Shown here: piece by piece, positions 50,639 to 60,181 of the stretch
Numbering within the stretch: position 1 is the stretch's first letter
Layout: each line of letters opens with the position of its first letter
From: an uncultured Tenacibaculum sp.
GTDB taxonomy: Bacteria; Bacteroidota; Bacteroidia; Flavobacteriales; Flavobacteriaceae
Direction: 5' to 3'
NCBI GenBank assembly: GCA_947501615.1
Contig: CANMWK010000004.1
Span: 266,988 to 330,987 of the forward strand
Length of the DNA stretch: 64,000 bases
Made by a program: the position numbers and the translations under genes
The notes under the pieces: generated by a model
The model's database searches: none
The model's input: only the letters and a program-made list of their open reading frames with translations
What the model was told of the DNA's origin: nothing

Positions 50639-51651
50639 AATTCAATGTTTAGCGAAATGTTAAACTTAGTGTTTTGTGTAGTCATTTTAAAATCATGTTT
50701 CTTGAAAAATAAAATATCTAAACGTTTTTTTACATTTTCAAGTCCAATTCCTGAATAGTCATTGTTATCATTTTTTCTCAAAAAATTATTTGTGATTTGA
50801 AAAAATAAAACATTATTTTTTTCTTCAAGATTAATGTGCACATAAGGTTTTTGAACACCACTTTTTATTCCATGCTTAAATGCATTTTCAATTAGTGGTA
50901 ATAATAGCATAGGTGGGATTTCTTGATCTTTTTCAAAAAGATATTCGAATGTTATATCAGCATTTTTTGCACTTCTATTTTTCTCAAATGCAATAAAACT
51001 TTTAACTAAATCAATTTCTTTACTTAAAAGGATTTTTTCATTATCTGTATCATAAATACCGTATCTTAAAATATCTGAGAGTTGTAAAATAGCTTGTGTG
51101 GTTTCTTCTTTGTTTTTTATTGACAATGAGTATAATACATTTAAAGCGTTAAATAAAAAATGAGGATTAATCTGATTTTTTAATACTGACAACTCCAATT
51201 GTAATGTAGCTTTTTCTTTTTGATTAAAATATACCCAATCTTCAGCTAGTCTAATAAACAGCGAAAGAAAAACAATGGTAATAAAGAGTAAAACGGTTTG
51301 AGAGCTTCTTAAATAAGAGATAAAATAATAATCTGGAAATAGAAAATCTATAAATTTATCGTGAAAATAAATATTTAGTAAAGCAAATAACAGTGTTGAG
51401 GTTACCATTATTATTAAGAAAAGTATGTTTTTTCCTTTTTTTAAAAATTTAGGGATAAAAAAATAAAGTCCTAAAAGAACTGGTGGTACAAGAGTAATTA
51501 AATAGCTTACTGTATAAATTAAATCAATTTTTTCAATCGGATAATCTGAAAAAACAAATAGTAAGGCACAAAAAAAGAACAACCACAATATGATATTAAA
51601 AGTAATCATATTGTGTTTGTTCCCAATAGTATGTTTAGGTTTAAAACTCAT
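50635..51651 (-). CDS. LytS/YpdA-like membrane histidine kinase
   Basis: 338 aa with four membrane helices (~15-32, 40-62, 78-98, 118-138), the phosphoacceptor segment NQINPHFLFNALNVLYSLSI (His near residue 177) and a HATPase with ENAFKHG. Middle gene of a lipoprotein-kinase-regulator unit with 1-bp and 4-bp overlaps. The lipoprotein encoded upstream may act as its sensor or modulator. Confidence 0.9.
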   Translation of the reverse strand: MSFKPKHTIGNKHNMITFNIILWLFFFCALLFVFSDYPIEKIDLIYTVSYLITLVPPVLLGLYFFIPKFLKKGKNILFLIIMVTSTLLFALLNIYFHDKFIDFLFPDYYFISYLRSSQTVLLFITIVFLSLFIRLAEDWVYFNQKEKATLQLELSVLKNQINPHFLFNALNVLYSLSIKNKEETTQAILQLSDILRYGIYDTDNEKILLSKEIDLVKSFIAFEKNRSAKNADITFEYLFEKDQEIPPMLLLPLIENAFKHGIKSGVQKPYVHINLEEKNNVLFFQITNNFLRKNDNNDYSGIGLENVKKRLDILFFKKHDFKMTTQNTKFNISLNIEL

Positions 51652-52301
51652 TAACTTTTAGTTAAAGTAAATTTAGTTTCAGTTTCCCACTTTTTTGTTG
51701 AAGAAGAAACCATATATTTTTTTAAGAATTGTTCTAATTCTTCAGAAGTAGCAGTTAATAAAACATTGTCTTTCATAATACCCACTTTCTTATGCTTTAT
51801 CTTTATCTTTTTTTCTTTAAATAATTTTTTTAGTCTTTTTTCATCAAACCATTTTATACTTATACTATCGTCGTTCAAAATATCTAGTTTAACCAAAGAA
51901 TGCGTGTAAATGACGTGATATTTTAATAGCGTTAGATCAATTTTCTCTGCATCAACAGGAATAAAATCTAGAAAGAATTGATTTCCTATTTTAAAAGGTG
52001 TAGCAATAAAGAAAGATTTCTCCTGTTTCTTTGTTTTATATTCAACAAGGTAAGAGTTTTTATATTCTTCCAATACGTTTTTTTCTTCTTCAGAAATTTT
52101 ATTAGTACTACTTTTTTGTTTGCCAGATACTTCTTTTACAGACTTAATTGTCCAAGTATCATTATTCTTATCTGTCCACTCACCAATTAAATCTTCTGTA
52201 AACTCTATGTTTTCTTTTGTATAAAAAGGGTTTAAAGATTTTACAATACAAGAATTAAAAATAAGTAGTCCTAAAATTAAAATTACATGTTTAGTTTTCA
52301 T
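51651..52301 (-). CDS. Lipoprotein encoded with a LytTR two-component pair
   Basis: 216 aa with a lipobox (LGLLIFNSCIVKSLNPFYTK), so anchored at the envelope. The mature part is Lys/Glu-rich and beta-stranded (NIEFTEDLIGEWTDKNNDTW ... FFIATPFKIGNQFFLDFIPV). No family recognised. Its stop overlaps the kinase start (TAATG), so it is made together with the kinase, which suggests a role in the signal path. Confidence 0.72.
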   Translation of the reverse strand: MKTKHVILILGLLIFNSCIVKSLNPFYTKENIEFTEDLIGEWTDKNNDTWTIKSVKEVSGKQKSSTNKISEEEKNVLEEYKNSYLVEYKTKKQEKSFFIATPFKIGNQFFLDFIPVDAEKIDLTLLKYHVIYTHSLVKLDILNDDSISIKWFDEKRLKKLFKEKKIKIKHKKVGIMKDNVLLTATSEELEQFLKKYMVSSSTKKWETETKFTLTKS

Positions 52302-52501
52302 AATGTTTAAATTTAAAAGTATTTTGAGTCAAAAGAAGACCAACAGGTAAAGAATTAAAACTTTTTTCGATAAACACCTCTTTTTTCTAGTCAAACATAA
52401 ATAATACTACAAGAAACCTAAAAGGTTTAAAAAAGATCGATTATATTTTCAATGAAGAGTACTAATTAATTTTTAGAATCTGTTTAATAGAAACACGATT
52501 G

Positions 52502-53107
52502 TTATATTTTGTCATGAACTTTAGTTGCGATATTGTCATTCCATAATGTTAGAATATCTGTGGCAACAGAAGCACCACTACCAGCTGCAATAGCAAATTG
52601 GCTTCTCCAACCTGCAATTGTTCCACAAACATACAATCCGTCTTTTATAAGATGATTAAAGTTTCGTAGCTGAATTCTATCTTTCATTGGATTAGCTCGA
52701 GAGTGTTTTTCAACATATTGTTCTAACCCAACTATTGAAAAAGGTTTAGCATAATTTAAAGCGATAACAACATTTTTAGTGAAATATACTTTCTTGTTAG
52801 TTATTACTTTATAACCATTTTGGTCATCAAGAACAGCCTCAACTTTTTCTCCATTAATTTGATTCACGTGAGGATAAAGCTCATAAAGTTGATCTTTTCC
52901 TGTTTGAAGAATATCTTTACCTAACGTTCCAGGACTTAAACCTATAACATTATTAAATAAGGCATTTTGTAGCTGCGACCCCCTTTGGTGCATAATAATC
53001 CCAATATTTTTATCCTTAGCGAACCATTTCTCTTTTGCCGACCCCAATACTAAGGCACATTGCATTCCAGCAACACCACCCCCAACAATTAAAACGTCAA
53101 AAATCAT
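52502..53107 (-). CDS. FAD/NAD(P)-dependent oxidoreductase, short thioredoxin-reductase-like
   Basis: 201 aa from the ATG at 53107 (a TTG 11 codons upstream lies within the neighbouring gene). N-terminal FAD motif DVLIVGGGVAGMQCALVLGS and the C-terminal FAD-binding DGLYVCGTIAGWRSQFAIAA. It lacks the CxxC redox pair and the separate NADPH domain of thioredoxin reductase, being about two-thirds of that length. It follows a MarC gene by 1 bp on the same strand. Substrate unknown. Confidence 0.8.
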   Translation of the reverse strand: MIFDVLIVGGGVAGMQCALVLGSAKEKWFAKDKNIGIIMHQRGSQLQNALFNNVIGLSPGTLGKDILQTGKDQLYELYPHVNQINGEKVEAVLDDQNGYKVITNKKVYFTKNVVIALNYAKPFSIVGLEQYVEKHSRANPMKDRIQLRNFNHLIKDGLYVCGTIAGWRSQFAIAAGSGASVATDILTLWNDNIATKVHDKI

Positions 53108-53108
53108 A

Positions 53109-53690
53109 TTAAGCAAGAAGCATTTTAATATTTGCAGCAAAAAGCTTTACAGCAATAGCTAATAATATCACTCCAAAAACCTTCCTAATTATAGCGATAC
53201 CATTTTTACCAATCAAACGTTCTATTCTTGCAGAAGTTTTAAGTACAAGATAAATTACAATTACATTTAGTAAAACGGCTATAATAATATTCATCAGCTG
53301 AAATTCCGCCCTCAATGATAATAATGTAGTTAAACTACCAGGACCAGCAATTAAAGGAAAGGCTAAAGGAAATACGGTAGCATTTAATGCTTGATCTTCT
53401 TCTTCTTTATATAAAGTAATGCCAAGAATCATTTCTAGGGCTATAAAGAATAAAATAAATGAACCTGCAACCGCGAAAGAGTTGACATCAATTCCAATAA
53501 AACCAAGTAATCGTTGCCCAACAAATAAGAATAAAATCATAATCAAACCAGCAATCAAAGAAGCTTTTTCAGATTGAATATGGCCAACTTTTTTTCGTAA
53601 ATCGATAATGATCGGAATATTACCAACAATATCAATTACAGCAAAAAGTACCATGAATGCAGTGAATATTTCATTTATATTAAAATTCAT
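53109..53690 (-). CDS. MarC-family integral membrane protein
   Basis: 193 aa with six membrane helices in two repeated halves. The family signatures VLFAVIDIVGNIPIIIDL, AGSFILFFIALEMILGI and FPLAFPLIAGPGSLTTLLSL are present. MarC proteins are multi-spanning membrane proteins of unsettled function (earlier linked to multiple antibiotic resistance, later disputed). -7 element TACTTTTG on the minus strand at 53736-53729. Confidence 0.92.
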   Translation of the reverse strand: MNFNINEIFTAFMVLFAVIDIVGNIPIIIDLRKKVGHIQSEKASLIAGLIMILFLFVGQRLLGFIGIDVNSFAVAGSFILFFIALEMILGITLYKEEEDQALNATVFPLAFPLIAGPGSLTTLLSLRAEFQLMNIIIAVLLNVIVIYLVLKTSARIERLIGKNGIAIIRKVFGVILLAIAVKLFAANIKMLLA

Positions 53691-53783
53691 AACTGATGTT
53701 TTTAGTTATACTTTTTTAAAACAATCGGCAAAAGTATGTATTAATGGAATTAAATGTAGTAAAAATAAGTTTATTTTTGCACT

Positions 53784-54359
53784 ATGTTTCAGTTAGGAAA
53801 AACGATAGTTTCAGAAGATATTATAGAGAAAGAGTTTGTCTGTAATTTATCTGCATGCAAAGGAATTTGTTGTGTAGAAGGAGAGGCAGGAGCTCCTTTA
53901 GATTTAGAAGAAACCAAAATTTTAGAGGAAATTTATCCTAAAGTAAAGCCATTTCTTCGAAAAGAAGGAGTAGAGGCAATTGAAGCACAAGGAACTTGGG
54001 TAACTAGTGATTTTGGAGAATTAGAAACACCATTAGTTAATCATGCAGAATGTGCTTATGTGATTTTTGATGAAAAAAATACAGCTTTGTGTGCCATTGA
54101 AGAGGCTTATAATAAAGGTATAGTAGATTGGAAAAAACCTGTTTCTTGTCATCTTTATCCTGTTAGGGTTAAAGATTATTCTGAATTTTCTGCAGTTAAT
54201 TATCATCAATGGGATATTTGTGATGACGCCTGTTCCTTAGGTAAAGAGTTAGGAGTTCCTGTTTACAAATTCGTAAAAGAAGCTCTAATTCGAAAATTCG
54301 GAAAGAATTGGTATACTGAACTTGAAAAGTATGCAGAGGAACGAAATAAAACGATTTAA
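53784..54359 (+). CDS. DUF3109 cysteine-rich protein
   Basis: 191 aa with ten cysteines in the DUF3109 arrangement: FVCNLSACKGICCVEGEAG, HAECAYVIF, ALCAIEEAY, VSCHLYPVRV and WDICDDACSLG. It resembles YkgJ-type metal or Fe-S binding proteins. Function unknown; no partner gene nearby. Divergent from marC. Confidence 0.9.
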   Translation: MFQLGKTIVSEDIIEKEFVCNLSACKGICCVEGEAGAPLDLEETKILEEIYPKVKPFLRKEGVEAIEAQGTWVTSDFGELETPLVNHAECAYVIFDEKNTALCAIEEAYNKGIVDWKKPVSCHLYPVRVKDYSEFSAVNYHQWDICDDACSLGKELGVPVYKFVKEALIRKFGKNWYTELEKYAEERNKTI

Positions 54360-54471
54360 TGTTTGAAAATTCAAAGAAGAATACTTTTTGTGCTATTTGT
54401 AAAAACTGAGCTAATCATTATTTAAATTTTGAGTAACTTAGAATAAAAAATGCAAAGTAAATAGTACAAAC

Positions 54472-54507
54472 AAAAAAAACAGTTATCAAGCGATAACTGT
54501 TTTTTTG
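54472..54507. terminator. Bidirectional terminator
   Basis: AAAAAACAGTTATC / GATAACTGTTTTTT with an AAGC loop, between the convergent DUF3109 and T9SS genes. Confidence 0.92.
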
Positions 54508-54525
54508 TTTATGAAGGTAGTTATA

Positions 54526-57500
54526 TTATTTTATTACAATTTTTCTAGTAGCAATCTTGTTTTGAGCATTTGCCACCTGAACTAAATAAACTCCACTACT
54601 AAGATTAGTAGAAATTAATTGCTTTTCGTTAGTATTAAAATCTACTTTTTTAGATAGTACTTGACTACCAGATAAATTATAGATGTTTATATTAGTCGTT
54701 CCGTTTTCTCTTTTTGCAAAAACAGTAAATTCTCCGTTAGAAACTGTAGGGAAAACAGTAAATGTTTTGTCTCCATTAACAACTTCTTCAACAGAAGCTG
54801 TAGCGGCTGTAAAAGCACCAGAGAATACACCTCTACCATAAGTTGCAGCAAAAACAACATTATCATCTCTTAGATCTAAATCTAAAACAGGAACATTACT
54901 CATACCATTATCAGATCTTGTCCAAGTAGGAGAGTTAGCGCTAAAGTTAGAAGTTTTCCAAACCCCCAAATCAGTACCTATAATAGCTTCTTCCCTATTA
55001 AGAGGATTTTGTAAGATTGATTTTACAGGGATATCAGGGAAATTTCCTTCTTTATCTAACCAAGTAGTACCACCATCATTTGTATACCAAATATTTTTAA
55101 CACCGTAGTTATGGAAAGTCACAAAAATATCATTTTCTGTAGCTCCAAACTCAATATCAGAAATAGAACCAACAAATTGATCCCCTGTAATATCTGTCCA
55201 TGTTGGACTGATATTTGCCCTATCAATTACTAAAAGTTTTCCATTTTCAAGACCAACCAAAAGTTTAGTTGAAGAAGTTGTTATAGGTGATACTTTAATT
55301 GAAGAAGGACTAGCATTCATTAATCCATTTCTTAATTCTACTTTTCTAACATCATCTTTATTACCAGATTTAAAATTAGAATATCTTCTTATTCTATAAT
55401 TATTTCCAGAGGAATAATTGCTGTAAAGGATATCCAAACTTGAGTCTAAATCTTGTTGGTTAATAAAATCTCCATTACTTTCACTTTCATCATTAATTGA
55501 CACTGTATTAAGTGTTACAATATTGGTGTAATCTATACTTCTGTTATAGACAAAATTTGCGATATAATACGTGTCTGTTCCATCTTGATCAAAAAAACTT
55601 GCAGCACCATCACCATCAGAAACTTCTCTAGATCTGGTTGTGCCTTGTGGAGCATTTGAAAATAATTGTGTACCATTATCTTGCGCACCAGCTAAAAAGT
55701 AGTCACCTGATAATGCTGTTGTCGGGGCAACACCAATAGTGTAAAATTGTAATGTGTTATAGTCGTTGTTTCTAGAGCTAATCGTGGTACCTCCATTACT
55801 ACTATAATAAACTCCTCCGTCATTAGTAAAAATTAACTTGTCAAATCCATTAAATGCAAAACCATGTTGGTCTGCATGGACTAATGAGGTTCTCAAACCT
55901 GCTAAATTATTGTTGTTTGACCATTTAGATATTTGACTCCAGTTTGTTCCTCCGTCAGTGGATTTAAATAAATCGATTCCACCAGCATACAAAACATTGT
56001 CATTGTTAGGGTCGACACGGATTAATAAGTCATAACCAGATTGACCTCTAGTAAAATCATTAGAAGATATTCCTGTATCAGCATCATCTGGTAAAGCTAT
56101 TTCAGTTATATTAGTAAAACCGTCTATTGTTTTATACATCTTAACAGGTGTTGTACGACTATTTATTTGAGTTAATATATATCCTACATTTGCATTACTG
56201 GAAGATAATGTAATTTCTGTTCTGTCCCCATCAGGAATTGTATTTACTACAGTAAAACTATTTCCATCCGTTGATTTTAAAATGGTTCCTCCACCATCTC
56301 CATGAGAATCACTATCTATTGTACTTACAAAAATAGAATTATCTGCTGCAATTTCTATATTGTTAGGTTCATAGTCATTTCCAATAGTAGTTTTAGGTAA
56401 GTTTAATTTGGTAAAGTTAATCCCATCTATAGATTTATATACACCATAACTATCGCCACCAATTATTGATGATGAAGGAGAAGAGCTTGTATATAAAGCA
56501 TCAGCAACTGCGACATAAATTTCAGAGTTTCCGGAATTGTTTCGAATAGCAATATCATTAATATGTGCAATACCAGGTACTAATAAAGCGCCAATAGCAT
56601 TATCATTGACTTTGTTTAAAGTTACATTTACTGATTCTGTACTTAAAGTATTAATTAATACATTTCCATCGGTTTGAGAAATCATCACAGAAGGAATTGT
56701 TATATTCGGGTCATCACCACTTTGACCATTTGGATTACCAACGACATTATTAACTATGATTACACCTATGGCACCTGCATTTTGGGCTTTTAAAACCTTA
56801 TCAACAAAAGTACATCCACCTCTTCGTATTACTGCAATATTACCATTAATTTGAGCAGTGTTTACAAGATTTTCACAAGCATCATCTGTTGTGTCTGTTC
56901 CGTCATCAACAAGAACAAGATTACCTGTTATATCTGTGTCTAGCTCATCACCAAAACTAGCCAATATAGCGCTATAGTTACCCGATACAGAGCTTGGGCT
57001 ATTAACGATAACTTGAGAGTCAGTATCTAAAAATGATTCTCCAGTAATACCTCCAAAAATTTTAATCCAGCTGTTTCCTCCATCTGAAGATTTCCATAAA
57101 CCATTACCATTTACATCTCCACTGACATAAGATTCTCCAGTACCAACGTAAAAAACTTTAGGATCGTTTGGGTCAACTACAATAGATGAAACAGATAAAT
57201 TTTCAGGAACATTTAATCGTTCCCATCTTGAATTTCGATTACTAATATTAGTATTCTTCCATAATCCACCACTTACACCACCTACAATAACTGTTTCTGT
57301 CGTAGGATCATTAGGGTCAAAAATTACAGCCCTTGTTCTTCCTCCAACATTGTTAGGTCCTCTTTCTATCCAAGGATTATCAGTTGCATCACCAGGAACT
57401 CTTCCTTTTACTGAGTTTAAACGTTCCTGCAAATCATATACATTTTCCTTATGAACTCTGCCTGTACTTGGGTTAATTTCGCTTAGGTATTTTTGTTCGA

Positions 57501-57720
57501 AATATACATTTGGAGGTAACCCAAGATTTTTTCGTTCTTGCTTAGATAAGCTACCTGTTTCTTGATATGGATGCTCTTTTAAAAACTTAGCATGGCTCTT
57601 TCTTAGTTTTTCTATTTTACTGATTTTTTCTGTCTCATTTTCAATAGGCTTATTCACGAAAAATGCAGCAGCCAACAAAACACAAACAACAGGAATTAGA
57701 TATAGTATTTTTAACTTCAT
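54526..57720 (-). CDS. T9SS-secreted BNR/sortilin-like protein with PA domain
   Basis: 1064 aa. Signal peptide/anchor (~1-22), beta-propeller repeats with BNR/Asp-box blocks (LWKSSDGGNSWIKIFGG, VYKSIDGINFTKL, LFKSTDGGTNWSQI, IWYTNDGGTTWLDKEG), an inserted protease-associated (PA) domain (~240-375, with IRRGGCTFVDKVLKAQNAGA) and a C-terminal type IX sorting domain (FTVFPTVSNGEFTVFAKREN ... GVYLVQVANAQNKIATRKIV). It is exported through the T9SS and surface-bound or released. Probably an adhesin or glycan-binding protein; no catalytic site seen. Confidence 0.9.
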   Translation of the reverse strand: MKLKILYLIPVVCVLLAAAFFVNKPIENETEKISKIEKLRKSHAKFLKEHPYQETGSLSKQERKNLGLPPNVYFEQKYLSEINPSTGRVHKENVYDLQERLNSVKGRVPGDATDNPWIERGPNNVGGRTRAVIFDPNDPTTETVIVGGVSGGLWKNTNISNRNSRWERLNVPENLSVSSIVVDPNDPKVFYVGTGESYVSGDVNGNGLWKSSDGGNSWIKIFGGITGESFLDTDSQVIVNSPSSVSGNYSAILASFGDELDTDITGNLVLVDDGTDTTDDACENLVNTAQINGNIAVIRRGGCTFVDKVLKAQNAGAIGVIIVNNVVGNPNGQSGDDPNITIPSVMISQTDGNVLINTLSTESVNVTLNKVNDNAIGALLVPGIAHINDIAIRNNSGNSEIYVAVADALYTSSSPSSSIIGGDSYGVYKSIDGINFTKLNLPKTTIGNDYEPNNIEIAADNSIFVSTIDSDSHGDGGGTILKSTDGNSFTVVNTIPDGDRTEITLSSSNANVGYILTQINSRTTPVKMYKTIDGFTNITEIALPDDADTGISSNDFTRGQSGYDLLIRVDPNNDNVLYAGGIDLFKSTDGGTNWSQISKWSNNNNLAGLRTSLVHADQHGFAFNGFDKLIFTNDGGVYYSSNGGTTISSRNNDYNTLQFYTIGVAPTTALSGDYFLAGAQDNGTQLFSNAPQGTTRSREVSDGDGAASFFDQDGTDTYYIANFVYNRSIDYTNIVTLNTVSINDESESNGDFINQQDLDSSLDILYSNYSSGNNYRIRRYSNFKSGNKDDVRKVELRNGLMNASPSSIKVSPITTSSTKLLVGLENGKLLVIDRANISPTWTDITGDQFVGSISDIEFGATENDIFVTFHNYGVKNIWYTNDGGTTWLDKEGNFPDIPVKSILQNPLNREEAIIGTDLGVWKTSNFSANSPTWTRSDNGMSNVPVLDLDLRDDNVVFAATYGRGVFSGAFTAATASVEEVVNGDKTFTVFPTVSNGEFTVFAKRENGTTNINIYNLSGSQVLSKKVDFNTNEKQLISTNLSSGVYLVQVANAQNKIATRKIVIK

Positions 57721-57790
57721 TTAAACAAAATATTATTTTTTTGCTAATTTACAGCTAATTAAATCATTTTTTTAAATTTTTAACACTCAA

Positions 57791-59125
57791 TTAGATGATG
57801 CTTCCGCTTATTTTTTTATAGACCTGTATCGCATAACTATCAGACATACTGGCGATATAGCTACAAACTTGCATTAGTCTATCGTATAAATTTTCCTTTG
57901 GAGTTTGATATTCTTCAGGAAGTAAATTCAGGATTAAATTGTCGTAATTAGATTGTTGTTGCTCATATTTATTATTTAAAGCTGTTACAAAAACATGAAG
58001 TAAGTCGGCAATAATTTTATAGCCTGATACTTCTTTTTCTACAACCTCTTTGCTTTTGTAAATCTTATCCACACTAATGTTGATGATATCTCGTATTTGA
58101 GCTTCAAATGCACATTTATCAAGCAATGATTTATTGAATTTACCATTCAAAATAGCACTTTCATTTTCTAAAAATATAGATACTGCTTCTCCAACTAGTG
58201 TATTAATAGCAATTGCTCTTAGGTAAGCTGTTCTATCTTTTTTATATTGTAAAGAATAGTATTTTTCTCTATTGATATTAGCTACAAGTTTAGACATGTA
58301 TTCTAAGGCATAACTTTCATCAATTAACCCGAGGTTAATCCCATCTTCAAAATCGATAATTGTATAGCAAATATCATCTGCAGCTTCCACTAAATAGGCT
58401 AAAGGATGACGATAATATGCAATTTCATCACGATCTTTTTTTAGCATACCTAAGTCAGAAACAACATCAATAAAAGCTTCTTTTTCCGATTGAAAAACAC
58501 CGTATTTTTTGTCTGAAATGTCGTTCGAAGGTTTTTTAGGAAGGCTTTCTTTAGGGTATTTAATAAATGCACCTAACGTAGCGTATGACAAACGTAACCC
58601 ACCAGGAGTACCTGTTCGATTTTCGGTTACAATTTTAAAACCATTCGCATTTCCTTCAAAATCTACTAAATCTTGATATTGCTTGTCTGTTAATAGGTTT
58701 TTATAATGTTGCCCGTTTCCTGTTTTAAAATACTCGCCGATAGCCTTTTCTCCAGAATGTCCAAAGGGAGGGTTTCCTATATCGTGCATTATAGATGCAG
58801 CAGCAACTATTGCTCCAAAATCATTGAAAGTATAGCCTAATTTTTTTAAATCAGGATGTCGCTCTAATAATTCTTTTCCTACTCTTCGTCCTAATGTCCT
58901 TCCAACAACAGAAACTTCCAAACTATGTGTAAGTCTTGTGTGTACAAAGTCTGTCTTAGATAATGGGATTACTTGGGTTTTATCCTGCAAACTTCTAAAA
59001 GGAGTTGAAAAAATAATTCTATCAAAATCGACTTCAAAGCCTAGTCGAGTTTCATCTTGTTGAATACGTTTACGTTTTTGTGTGTCTCCAAAACGTTTTA
59101 AAGAAAGTAATTGCTCCCAGTTCAT
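57791..59125 (-). CDS. dgt: Deoxyguanosinetriphosphate triphosphohydrolase
   Basis: 444 aa HD-superfamily dNTPase that splits dGTP into deoxyguanosine and triphosphate. Metal ligands are in FVHTRLTHSLEVSVVGRTLG and AASIMHDIGNPPFGHSGEKA, and the later AADDICYTIIDFED gives the third Asp. Usual length for the bacterial enzyme. It lies close to the ribonucleotide reductase genes (60-63.6 kb), also in dNTP supply, though the strands carry separate units. Confidence 0.93.
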   Translation of the reverse strand: MNWEQLLSLKRFGDTQKRKRIQQDETRLGFEVDFDRIIFSTPFRSLQDKTQVIPLSKTDFVHTRLTHSLEVSVVGRTLGRRVGKELLERHPDLKKLGYTFNDFGAIVAAASIMHDIGNPPFGHSGEKAIGEYFKTGNGQHYKNLLTDKQYQDLVDFEGNANGFKIVTENRTGTPGGLRLSYATLGAFIKYPKESLPKKPSNDISDKKYGVFQSEKEAFIDVVSDLGMLKKDRDEIAYYRHPLAYLVEAADDICYTIIDFEDGINLGLIDESYALEYMSKLVANINREKYYSLQYKKDRTAYLRAIAINTLVGEAVSIFLENESAILNGKFNKSLLDKCAFEAQIRDIINISVDKIYKSKEVVEKEVSGYKIIADLLHVFVTALNNKYEQQQSNYDNLILNLLPEEYQTPKENLYDRLMQVCSYIASMSDSYAIQVYKKISGSII

Positions 59126-59204
59126 TGGTGTACATAAATTTGAAGCAAATTTATTTAATCTTTTCTCTTTTAGTATTAGCTTTTTACATTAAAACTTTAA
59201 CTAT

Positions 59205-59235
59205 TTGATTTTTAGATTTAAAAATTGTATTTTTG
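59205..59235 (+). promoter_or_regulatory. Promoter of the Panacea gene pair
   Basis: TTG (59205-59207), 20 bp, TATTTTTG (59228-59235): a perfect Bacteroidota promoter giving a start near 59242. Confidence 0.75.
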
Positions 59236-59303
59236 TAACATTGAAATAGAAAAAAATTAAAAAATTGTCGGTATATTTACATAAACAACAGATCGTTAAA
59301 GAT

Positions 59304-59801
59304 ATGGGAACAGCTAGCTCTGTAGCTAATGAATTTATAAGTCTTTCAAAAGATAACAACATCGCCATAACTAATATGAAATTAGTTAAGCTGATGTATA
59401 TAGCTCAAGGACTTTCTTTGTCAATATTGGATCGTCCTATTTTTAAAGATGATACTATTGAAGCATGGAAGTACGGTCCAGTGGTTCCTAGTATTTATCA
59501 TGAGTTTAAGCATTTTAAATCTAACCCAATCACTTCAAAATCAATGGCTTTGGAAAATGAGTGGGATAGTTCTTATGAGCCAACTTTAACAGATGAAGAA
59601 GATAAGAAAATTGTTAGGTTAACTTGGAATCTTTATAAAGATACTTCATCTAAGGAACTAGTAACTTCTACGCATAGGCCAGGAACTCCTTGGAGTTTAA
59701 CATACAGGTATGGTGAAAATAGAATTATTGGAGATCGGTTAATAAAAAAATATTACGATGAATTCGTAGTTAACTTAAGAAAATATCTTAGGAGTGCATA
59801 A
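59304..59801 (+). CDS. Panacea-domain (DUF4065) protein, probable antitoxin
   Basis: 165 aa from ATG 59304; an alternative TTG at 59265 with a good A-rich leader would add 13 residues. The domain shows VANEFISLSKDNNIAITNMK, KLMYIAQGLSLSI, IEAWKYGPVVPSIYHEFKHF, the pattern of SocA/GepA-like DUF4065 proteins. Panacea proteins are antitoxins for many unrelated toxins. The next gene overlaps by 8 bp and encodes a small membrane protein, as in Panacea pairs with membrane toxins. Confidence 0.85.
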   Translation: MGTASSVANEFISLSKDNNIAITNMKLVKLMYIAQGLSLSILDRPIFKDDTIEAWKYGPVVPSIYHEFKHFKSNPITSKSMALENEWDSSYEPTLTDEEDKKIVRLTWNLYKDTSSKELVTSTHRPGTPWSLTYRYGENRIIGDRLIKKYYDEFVVNLRKYLRSA

Positions 59802-60126
59802 TTCTGAATTAGATGATTTAGTTAAAGGTGCTGGAGATTTAGGTGTTGAGGGTAAAGAATTAGATTTTGATATTAATCTTAATCTAACAAGACAGGAAAT
59901 TTCTGATAGAATTCAGGATAGAAATGAGCGAAAAAAATATGCGTACCGTACATTTATTTTCTTAAGTGTTTTTACTTCTTTTATTTTGTTAATTATAATT
60001 GCGGCAGGTTTTTCTGAAGTGTTAAATTTTAATTTAAAAGATACTGTTTTAATTGCTTTAATTACATCTTCTTTAGCAAGTATTGTAGGTATCTTTATTT
60101 TAGTAATGCGTTATTTATTTAGATAA
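59794..60126 (+). CDS. Small two-helix membrane protein, candidate toxin
   Basis: 110 aa from a GTG overlapping the previous gene by 8 bp. A soluble acidic N-terminal half with a helix (LTRQEISDRIQDRNERKKYA) and two membrane helices (IFLSVFTSFILLIIIAAG; LIALITSSLASIVGIFILVM). Small membrane proteins of this kind are known as toxins beside Panacea antitoxins. Direct evidence here is position and topology only. Confidence 0.65.
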   Translation: MHNSELDDLVKGAGDLGVEGKELDFDINLNLTRQEISDRIQDRNERKKYAYRTFIFLSVFTSFILLIIIAAGFSEVLNFNLKDTVLIALITSSLASIVGIFILVMRYLFR

Positions 60127-60153
60127 AAAAAGAGAAGCCTTTTGACTCCTCTT
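60125..60153. terminator. Bidirectional terminator
   Basis: AAAAAAGAGAAG / CTCCTCTTTT hairpin between the convergent membrane-protein and nrdA genes. Confidence 0.75.
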
Positions 60154-60181
60154 TTACTCCCTTTTAATTAAATTCAAAATT

